From the NCBI GenBank assembly GCA_003194525.1, contig NBIV01000159.1, positions 1-64,000 on the forward strand: a DNA stretch of 64,000 bases. The letters run 5' to 3'. Shown here one piece after another: positions 56,697-64,000 of this stretch (its first letter is position 1; each line of letters opens with the position of its first letter). Both the position numbers and the translations under genes were made by a program. The notes beneath the pieces are model-generated. The model ran no database searches. It saw only the letters and a program-made list of their open reading frames with translations, and was not told the origin of the DNA. This stretch comes from Gracilariopsis chorda. Lineage: Eukaryota; Rhodophyta; Florideophyceae; Gracilariales; Gracilariaceae.

Positions 56697-56708
56697 TGGT
56701 AGCATCGC
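56697..56708 (+). other. copia-1 primer-binding site
   Basis: TGGTAGCATCGC one base after the 5' LTR, identical to copia-2. It fits initiator tRNA-Met. Confidence 0.7.
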
Positions 56709-56782
56709 AGGCTAAAGAAAGCCGCTACCGTTGACCATCACTGAGCTTTTAACGCCTGAATACTGTTGTACTCACGTTGAAA

Positions 56783-57772
56783 ATGGAAGAAGACACGTAC
56801 AAAAAGCTTCCGCGCTTTTATGCTCGTCGGGATGAAGATTTTGCTCTTTGGACCATGCAAATTGAAGCGCTGTTAGAATCTAAGGATTTGCTTCACGTCT
56901 TGGTTGATGATGTGATTGGTACGGAAGGTATTGATGCAATTACTACGGAAATGAAGCAAAGAGTATTGAAGGCAAGGATGTACCTTGTACAGTCTCTCGG
57001 TGACAAGCCGCTGAGAGCAATTGCTTCGGAGAGACAAAACCCATTCGTTATGTACAGAAAACTCCGTGAGCGTTATGGAACTGAGAACGCAGCAACGAGA
57101 GTACAGCTTCAAACCAGACTACACCAATTCCGCTATACCGAGGGCAAGCCCAGGTCTGACTATGTAGATGAGATGGAATCCGTGTTTGCTCTTCTTGATG
57201 GGATGGAAAGTCCTCTCGAAGAAAGCATGCAGATTGCCATCCTCTTCTAAAGCTCTGGCTCCACGGGTGACAGTGCGTTTGGACCTGTGATATCTGCGTT
57301 GCAAACGATGTCAGACACTGAGCTTACTTGGGATAAGGTTACTGCGAGGCTCCTGCAGGAGTACGAAACTCGAGCAATTGAGACAACAACTGGAACATCT
57401 GTGCCACCGGATGAACACGTAGAAACCGAACGTGCCCTGAAAGCAAAAGTCAAGGGCCGTTGTTTCCTGTGCGGAAAGAAGGGCCATTACAAACGCAACT
57501 GCCGCTCACGGAATCAAAATCAAAGAGAAGGTGGTAGTGGCACAAGCGTTCATCGTGCTCTCCTCGCTCTTAGTGACCCAGGTTATCGCTTCTTGATTGA
57601 TTCAGGCGCTACGTGCCATATGGTTGGGATTCATGCTCTATCGCAATCGTTTACTCCAGTACAGCCTAGGACCATTTCCCTTGGAGATGGAAGGCGTGTA
57701 CAAGCCAAGAGTGAAGGACGAGTTATTGAGTGTGATCCAACCACGAGGACGTACTGCGTATCTAACACTTGA
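56783..57772 (+). pseudogene. copia-1 gag and protease
   Basis: From the ATG at 56783 (MEEDTYKKLPRFYARR) gag is open to a TAA at 57248-57250, where copia-2 has Ser. The same frame resumes and carries the nucleocapsid finger CFLCGKKGHYKRNC and the protease motif FLIDSGATCHM. It ends after RTYCVSNT; the homologous reading changes frame near 57,730. Confidence 0.9.
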
Positions 57773-58949
57773 TGGTGTGCTGTTCGCCGATGAACTGGAC
57801 TGCAACCTGATCTCGTGTTCAAAGCTAATTGCAATAGGACACCGCATCCGATTTGATACATCGGGATGCACGATAGAGATGGGGAATAAGAGGGTAACAG
57901 CTGAAGCCTATGAAGGGATGTATGTAATCCATGCTCACCTGAGCAACGAACGAGCGTACGTAGCCCAGAATGCGAGGGGTATCCAGTTATGGCACACGAG
58001 ACTTGGCCACATTGGCAGAAGTCGGATAAGGCAAATGTCCAACAGTCCTGCGGTAATTGGGCTAGACCTAACAAAGGGTCCAGAGTCTGGATTACGCTGC
58101 ACGCCATGCCTAGAAGGCAAAATGGTCCGCCGTACACTGCCGAGCCGAAGCGCCAATGACTCTTGTAATGTCGGAGATGTCATATTCTCAGACATTTGTG
58201 GTCCTTTCAGTACTCTGAGTATTGGAGGAAAGAAGTACTTTGTCTCTTTTATCGACAAAAGATCAAGATACAAGGACATTATACTTCTAAGTAGACGATC
58301 GGAACTCACACAGGAGTTCAGATGCTTCCAAGCAAAGTTTGAAAGGCAGGCTGAGAAGAAAATCAAACTGGTTTACTCCGACAATGCAAAAGAATACATT
58401 GCGCTCCGGAAGTACTTGTCTACTGAAGGCATAGATTGGGAAGCAAGTGCCCCGTATACTCCCCAACAGAACGGAGTATCTGAGCGGTTCAATCGTGCAG
58501 TGATGGAAATGGCACGGTCCACGTTGCGCCACGCTGGACTTCCGCATAGGTTCTGGGCAGAAGCTGTTGTCACTGCTACAAGGATAATGAACACCATCAG
58601 CTGTGACGCCAATAATGGCATGACACCACATCAAGTCCTCACAGGAACCGTCCCAAACCTTGAGTCATTAAGGAAATTCGGCTGTGAAGTCTGGATACAT
58701 GTTGCAAAGAGAAAGAAGCTGGAAAAGAAGGCAAGACGTGGGATTCTACTCAGGTCCCTGCCACATCTAAACTACCAAGTTTATGACATTGAACGGAGAG
58801 AAGTGACGTTTGCCAGACATGTGACGATCAATGAAGACGTCTTCCCTGGGAGGCTTTCATTTTCCTCGGGAAGAGAAATTGGAAGAGAGAATACCCTGGA
58901 TGAGGTCGGAGGCAACCCGGCACCAGACCTTGGCTTTGATGAAGACTAG
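57597..58949 (+). pseudogene. copia-1 integrase
   Basis: Homology to copia-2 begins near 57,730 in this frame (LDGVLFADELDCNLISC). The pre-integrase block LWHTRLGHIGRSRIRQM and CTPCLEGKM follow. The core has GDVIFSDICGPF, LVYSDNAKEY and TPQQNGVSERFNRAV, so all three acidic residues are present. A TAG (58947-58949) ends the frame after LGFDED, and the reading continues in the same frame. Confidence 0.9.
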
Positions 58950-60827
58950 TTGCTCACTGATGCGCAAGATAGTGAGCATAATGGCGCTAATGAGACCGCC
59001 GTTGATCGTGTGGGTTCAGTTGGAAACCCAACGGGCTCTGATGAACTACTCGCAGAAGCAAATTCAGATGAAGGCATCGAGTCCGATAATGTGGAAGATG
59101 CAGAAGCTGGCTCAATTACCTCCAGCATGCAGGACTTCCTTACCCACTATCCCATTAGACGCTATCCCGAGCGAAGCAGAAAGCCTCCAGAACGCTTTTT
59201 AGATACGCAACACAGCAGCCATGTGAGCCTAGTTCAGAAACCAACAAGATTACCTGCAGAACTCGATGACGCCAGGAAATCCTGGGACTGGGAACATTGG
59301 GAAGGGGCAATAAAGGAAGAACTAGCATCCCTCAGGTCTATGAACACATGGGATGTGGTACAGAGGCTACCGAATTCTCAAGTCCTGGCATCTAAACTCG
59401 TCTTTGCGACAAAGTTGAACGATGATGGTACAGTATCAAGGTACAAAGCACGGCTGGTTGCCAAGGGATGCCAACAGGGCCATTTGGAAAACATATAATT
59501 ACCTGTCGTTGACTTTTTCACAGTCCGAATCGCCCTTGCGCTAGCATGTGTGTACAAATTTGAGATACACCAACTGGACGTCAAGTGTGCTTTCCTGAAT
59601 GGGCGTATCGATGATACAAAACCAGTCTATATGGCTCCACCATCTGGATTAGATATATGCCTGAAATAGCACGAAGTCCTCAAGCTAAACCGATCTATAT
59701 ACGGTCTCAAACAGTCCAACTCGATCTGGAGTCAATTGTTCACGCAGAGATAACTGGCATTGGGATTTCAGCAATGCCTTTCTGACCCTTGCTTTTTCTA
59801 CATTAAGAAGGATGGCAGCACCTTTTGGCTACTCCTCTACGTGGACGACCTTCTGCTAATCGGCAATAGTGCGAAACTGATCAAGAATGTTAAGAAGATA
59901 CTGGGTAAAGAGTTCGAAATGAAGAAAGTGCTTTGCTCGAACAGTTTTCTTGGTGTCTACATACAGAGGGAAGCTGGAGGACTCATTCTGCACCAGCAGC
60001 TAATGGTTGCAAGAATACTGGACAGGTTTAATATGTCACAGTCGAGCCCTGTCCCCACACCGATGACAACAAGCTACAAGCCATCCGATGCCCTGAACGC
60101 AGAACCGATGACATCGAAAACATTGTATCAGGAAGCTATCGGCTCTTTGCTCTACCTCTCGACGCGCACAAGACCTGATATATGTGCTGCCTTGAACATC
60201 TTATCGCGCGCGCAGGCCACGCCGACATTATATCATTGGAAGGCAGTGAAGAGGATTCTGAGGTTAAACGGAACTCGAAGTTTATGTCTTAGGTACAGAA
60301 GGCCAGCGCATGGAATGGAGAATGTTTTGATGGCTTATTCAGATGCCTATTGGGCTGGGGATGACTTGGACAGGAAGTCTACAAGTGGCTTTTGTCTTTT
60401 TGTCCTAGGCAATGCAGTAGGCTGGCGCACACTGAAGCAGAGCTGTATTGCCACCTCTAAGACAGAAGCGGAGTACTTTTCTCTATGTGAATGTCTGAAG
60501 GATGTGAAATGGGCGCGTAACTTGCTGCGTGAAATTTGTATGCTTGACCCAGCAGTTCCATCTACTGTTTATGAAGACAGCACAGGGGTACTGGATTGGA
60601 GTCACGGAACGCGAAGAGCAAAACACATTGAGCTCAAATATCATTTCGTGGTTCAGGCAATTGAATCAGGAGAGGCCATTTTGAAGTATTGCACCACTGA
60701 TGCAATGCTTGCAGATATATTCACCAAAGCGCTGAGTGTAGACAGCTTTCGTCGATTGTTGACAAAGTTTGGACTGATCAGGAGTAACAATGGCATGGGA
60801 AGGGTGATGAGGAACACGCAATCGTGA
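58950..60827 (+). pseudogene. copia-1 reverse transcriptase and RNase H
   Basis: In frame with integrase. The linker and RT fingers run to a TAA at 59496-59498; two more stops lie near 59,668 and 59,750. RT blocks HQLDVKCAFLNG and LLLYVDDLLLIG remain. RNase H has SDAYWAGDDLDRKS and TEAEYFSLCE, then RRAKHIELKYHFV and LADIFTKALS. The final codons read into the 3' LTR. Apart from the stops, similarity to copia-2 is continuous. Confidence 0.9.
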
Positions 60828-61079
60828 TGCCATTACCTACAGGTCTAGCTAGGAGTCACGTAAGGTAGTTACGTGAGTCCCTTTGCCCGATACCTCTTGT
60901 GAGGTGTCGGACCCTACGTATTGATATACTATCTTGGGTTTGTGGTCCCCTGCTCGTTAGACTACAATAGACATACGTACTGTGATTTTCGCAGGGTTTT
61001 ACGCAGTTACAATCTATATAAAGAGAAAAGGAGTCTCCGCAGCTGAGAGAGCTGATCGGAGTCACCCAACCACTCAACA
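60805..61079 (+). repeat. copia-1 3' LTR
   Basis: 275 bp, TGATGAGG...CTCAACA. It is preceded by the purine tract GGGAAGGG (60797-60804) and followed by the target duplication CATGG. Confidence 0.95.
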
Positions 61080-61084
61080 CATGG

Positions 61085-61739
61085 CAACCAGGATGCATTA
61101 TCGGACCAGCCTCGTTGTTCGTGGGCACGATTTGTTAATACCTACGACAATGTTTAGATATCTAGTAAAGTTACTTATCTCGCACAGGTTCTGTATTTGT
61201 TCGACAGATCTTTTATTATTGGGTAGAAGGCGCCAGTAAAAACTGACCGGCCTAGACAGGGGTGAGCACCCACTGTCTGAAGAGGCTTAAAAGCCTGCTT
61301 AAAGTCAAAAGAATACCAGTGGGAATCGGAGGGATGGGAAAAAGAAATTGGTCAAGGAGCGGAGACAGCGACACACGACGATGGCGAGAGCTGACGACCA
61401 CGCGAGCGGGCGGTGCTTTGACCGCTCACAGCGCTAGTCCATGCAACGTGTCAGTCGCAGTCATTTGCTTGGATAAATCAACTTCTTCGTCCTCGAAAAC
61501 CCAGTGCCTTTACCATACGGCGCGTATCGTCGCTGCTTGCCAGAGACAAAAGCCCGTGCGTACGACATTGCAAACACTGTAAAGTTAACCTGTGGCAAGA
61601 ATAATACGAAGGTAGTACATATGCTTTGCTTTAAGCACAGCCGCAGGTTGTGCAATGGGCGGAAACCTTTCTAGGTACACATCTGCCCACTGCTCACGCC
61701 ACCTTGCAGCGCCGGCCGCTCCATCTCGTCGTGGGCCCC
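61085..61739. other. Right flank of copia-1, no gene recognised
   Basis: This should continue the copia-3 remnant, but I cannot recognise copia RT here. Open frames lack motifs. Confidence 0.35.
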
Positions 61740-62955
61740 CTAGAAAAAGAAGCGATCCTCTCCAAAATCCGGCTTGAGAACGCTCAACCAATTGACATTC
61801 GCGTCATACGCCGCGAACACAGTGCGATTCACCCACTCAGGATTGCGCGCCTGCAGATATTTGAGAACAAACACGCGCTCTTCGTACTGTCGACGCGAAG
61901 ATCACGACCACCTCAGTGTCGGATTCGTACTTGCTTTGACGTTGGCAAGCCATTCCAAGCCCACTATCTCCAGCTTACCTGGCGCACAGCTCATGCTCGG
62001 CCCGGGCGCTGTGCCCGCCAATCCGGACACACGAGCAATCGCTTCGTTGTACATCAGAAGACACCTTTCTAAAGGCACGCCGAACCAATCCTTGGCGCCC
62101 GTGTCACGCTCGATGAATATGCAGTACTGTATGATTCCAAGCTTTACCTACTCCTTCCACATGGTTGCCCAGTTCTCCGCATCGTTGTTGATTCTGTTTA
62201 CCCAGTGGCGCCTGAGCGCGGATGGTCACACCGGTCATACGAATCCGTCGGATTGCCTCCCGTACCACAGTGGCCTGTAGTTCGCGCGGGTGCGTGAAGT
62301 GCGCCATCAAGCTACCGTGTTTCTTTCCGATGTTCACCACGTTTTCAAACACCCTCAGAACATCATCGGCGTCACCACTGGTCACGTATTGTAAGACCAG
62401 TACGCCAAAGACTTTGATCCAATGCGAATGCTCTGTGCATAGTTCAAACTTGTTTCATTCAAAATCGGGTACAGATAGCGCGCAAGCTGCTTGGAGTTGA
62501 GAACCATAGAATCACCACCAGTGATCAACAAATCCGTTACGCTCTTGTTGCGCCGCAGACAGCTCACCGGCTGTTTCATTCGATGCAAACTGCAGATCAG
62601 AACAGCCTGCAAACTGCGCCCATCGAAAGCAATGTGTGCAGTAGCTGTGACAATATTGCCACTCGGACGGAAAGAACAACATCGTTTCCCGGTACTTGTG
62701 CTGCAGGCCAGTCTCAAACCTTCCCCCTCCCTGCTCTTCCACCACCCGACTCCGTACGTTCATCTCTTTTTGTTTCGCTGGGTGAGGGTTTACCTGCGCA
62801 CGAATTTTGTCGGCAAGAACACGCATCTCTTGCCGTCGTTCTCCCTGCCTCTTCGCCTCCATGATCTGCTCTAAATATTTGTACGGCAATATGCTGGGCT
62901 GCGGAAAGTTAAGCTGAAAGATACGATATTCGGGTACCTCGCTCCAGTTGATCAA
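61740..62955 (-). pseudogene. KamA-family radical-SAM aminomutase pseudogene
   Basis: The minus strand encodes, piecewise, a lysine 2,3-aminomutase-like protein. The start region is INWSEVPEYRIFQLNFPQP. The radical-SAM cluster motif is CHSYCTHC (C-X3-C-X2-C, about 62,652 downward) in YCHSYCTHCFRWAQF. After a frameshift come VTDLLITGGDSMVL, IRIGSKSLAYW, then in a third frame SLMAHFTHPREL and VVREAIRRIRMTG, and in a fourth IQYCIFIERDTGAKDWFGVPLERC, MSCAPGKLEIVG and VFVLKYLQARNPEWV. The likely natural stop is TAG at 61740-61742. Frameshifts lie near 62,555, 62,390 and 62,205; stops at 62148-62150 and 61902-61904. The family uses SAM and pyridoxal phosphate to move an amino group. This copy is dead. 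Confidence 0.85.
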
Positions 62956-63024
62956 CTCTTCTACAACTTAGTTGTTGGGCGGAAAGGCAGGATGTGCGCT
63001 AAAGTTTCGTACATGTGCAGATTC

Positions 63025-63273
63025 TGTTGTAGAAGCACCAGGAAGCTTTAAGAAGCAACTAGATAGTGCTGTCATCTAGAAAATTTTAGAACCTTCTATA
63101 GAAGAGAAAGGTAGAAAGAACTTATGCGTTATGTGAGAAACTCAGTAGAGGTCTAGAACACTATAGAACTTTAATGAGACACTACAAAAGAAAGAAATGA
63201 AGCTCAAACTTGACGGAAGATAGAAGTTTAGCCGAGTGTTAGCGATCACAACCAATCTCGTTTATCCTAAGCG
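63025..63273. repeat. Dispersed repeat, inverted copy of 25021-25271
   Basis: See 25021-25271. Here it lies between the KamA pseudogene and the ferredoxin region, showing that the family reaches gene-bearing sequence. Confidence 0.7.
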
Positions 63274-63287
63274 CCGAACTCCCGGAC

Positions 63288-63410
63288 CTACATCAGATTC
63301 TCCTCAATGAATTTCTGCTGCTTGTCTGAACCTCTTCTGCCGTACTTCTCGAACACCTCTGCAATATAAGATTTGGCTATATTGCGAAAAACCCGGGGTG
63401 GATTTCGGTG
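63288..63410 (-). other. Coding-like tail in frame after the ferredoxin stop
   Basis: The ferredoxin frame, read past its TAA, continues as NIAKSYIAEVFEKYGRRGSD and ends at a TAG (63288-63290). The composition is strongly protein-like (amphipathic, charged). It could be the end of another gene, a former C-terminal exon, or chance. Confidence 0.3.
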
Positions 63411-64000
63411 TTATTGCCGCTGTGATTGCCGATAACAGAGACAGGGACAGAGTAATGTGGTTAAAGCTGATAAAGAGGAGTTCTCTTCCTTGATCGCGGT
63501 ATGGCTCGCTGAATCCCCGTCCGCATTCTTCGTGTTTGCGATGGAGGTGTCAGACCCGCTTATCTTCTCGATCATGTTGGGATAGCGAATCTCCATACCA
63601 TCCATTGCCACAGTGACCCTGACTTGGCAGTTCAACCAACTCGTTTCCTCCACCGCGAAGGCGTTAGAAAGAATTTCATCCTCAATCATACGCTTGTACC
63701 TCAGTATATCTACATCACTCTCCTCTCTGTGTATGGCACTATGCAAAACTAGGTCCTCAAGCTTTTCGTACTGCTCCAGGGAACCAAGTACGTATTGACA
63801 AGTACTACACACCAATCGTCCCGAGCAAGTGCCATCCACGTCGATGTTATTCTCGTATGCAGCTTCGAGTAGGGTGGAACCTACCCGCGCCTTTATTTCG
63901 AGCACATCAGTAGGGTCACATGTCGGGCGTGCTCCGAACATATGCTTATTCTCGCCTTTCTTGGTTCCAGTTATTTTCAATGTTGCCGTATTTGCATTTT
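63411..64000 (-). CDS. Adrenodoxin-type [2Fe-2S] ferredoxin, 5' end beyond window
   Basis: The frame is open from the window edge to a TAA at 63411-63413; the only codon reported as a start (63980) is TTG, so the true start probably lies past 64000. Cluster ligands are C-X5-C-X2-C in DGTCSGRLVCSTCQYVL and a fourth Cys in EETSWLNCQV, followed by MDGMEIRYPN, all diagnostic of mitochondrial adrenodoxin-like ferredoxins. These pass electrons to Fe-S cluster assembly or P450 enzymes. Two oddities: 56 residues separate the third and fourth Cys, against about 36 in typical members (extra segment around HSAIHREESDVDILRYKR), and a roughly 55-residue tail ending in LLCPCLCYRQSQRQ follows the usual end. 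The mitochondrial signal would be outside the window. Confidence 0.88.
   Translation of the reverse strand, partial: NANTATLKITGTKKGENKHMFGARPTCDPTDVLEIKARVGSTLLEAAYENNIDVDGTCSGRLVCSTCQYVLGSLEQYEKLEDLVLHSAIHREESDVDILRYKRMIEDEILSNAFAVEETSWLNCQVRVTVAMDGMEIRYPNMIEKISGSDTSIANTKNADGDSASHTAIKEENSSLSALTTLLCPCLCYRQSQRQ

Larger units (their letters stand above)
46624..61079 (+). mobile_element. Ty1/copia element copia-1, split by gypsy-2
   Basis: The 5-bp target duplication CATGG lies at 46619-46623 and 61080-61084. The 5' LTR is in two parts: 46624-46655, then, after the gypsy-2 insertion and its target duplication, 56453-56695, which together give 275 bp, the length of the 3' LTR (60805-61079). I count five differences between the two LTRs, so the insertion is fairly recent. 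The interior (56696-60804) has gag, protease, integrase, RT and RNase H, with five nonsense codons and one frameshift. Confidence 0.95.

Noticed and set aside
37947-60827. Stop-codon reassignment as an explanation for many in-frame stops in the copia elements
   Set aside because: All three stop codons occur, they replace different amino acids at positions where the sister copy has sense codons, and frameshifts are mixed in. Gypsy-2, the ferredoxin and other open genes use no internal stops. Ordinary decay explains it.
61740-62955. Spliceosomal introns to join the KamA frames
   Set aside because: The frames abut or overlap with continuous homology, so there is no room for introns; one- or two-base indels and point stops fit better.

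Overview
This window looks like a eukaryotic chromosome end. It opens with about 290 bp of degenerate C-strand telomeric repeat (variants of CCCCTAAAA). Behind it is a gene-poor subtelomere filled with decayed transposable elements, and only the far right edge looks like ordinary single-copy gene space. Eukaryotic signs are the telomere, spliceosome-free but clearly eukaryotic element classes (Ty1/copia, Ty3/gypsy with chromodomains, a Helitron, Mutator-like elements with a Ulp1/SUMO-type protease) and a mitochondrial-type [2Fe-2S] ferredoxin. I cannot name the species; an intron-poor alga or other protist is a reasonable guess only.

Layout. 1-6.58 kb: telomere, subtelomere, a chromodomain remnant and one unrecognised multi-stop pseudogene. 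6.585-14.150 kb: complete but dead Ty3/gypsy chromovirus (here gypsy-1, minus strand) with two LTRs and a near-perfect target duplication. 15.1-19.9 kb: decayed Helitron (minus strand) with Rep and Pif1-type helicase. 20.2-22.3 kb: satellite-like and inverted repeats. 22.3-37.5 kb: block with two homologous Mutator-like transposase genes, a Ulp1-like protease, zinc-finger and acidic proteins, bracketed by two nested pairs of inverted repeats (215 and 240 bp). 37.675-42.342 kb: Ty1/copia element (copia-2, minus) with 5-bp target duplication. 42.3-45.4 kb: nothing recognisable. 45.4-61.1 kb: three-level nest: a copia-3 remnant, invaded by copia-1 (target duplication CATGG), whose 5' LTR was then invaded by a 9.8-kb gypsy chromovirus (gypsy-2, target duplication ATTAC) with long open gag and pol. 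61.7-63.0 kb: pseudogene of a KamA-type radical-SAM aminomutase. 63.3-64.0 kb: adrenodoxin-like ferredoxin, running off the window.

The strongest unexplained signal is in gypsy-2. Its LTRs, gag and pol are packed with short perfect stem-loops (4-8 bp stems, 2-6 nt loops), often one every 20-40 bp, with different stem sequences each time. In the part of the two LTRs that has diverged, stems are kept while loops change. The copia elements and gypsy-1 do not show this on reading. Most other coding matter here is inactivated; exceptions that remain open are gypsy-2 gag and pol, the Ulp1-like protease, two proteins beside the second Mutator-like transposase, and the ferredoxin.
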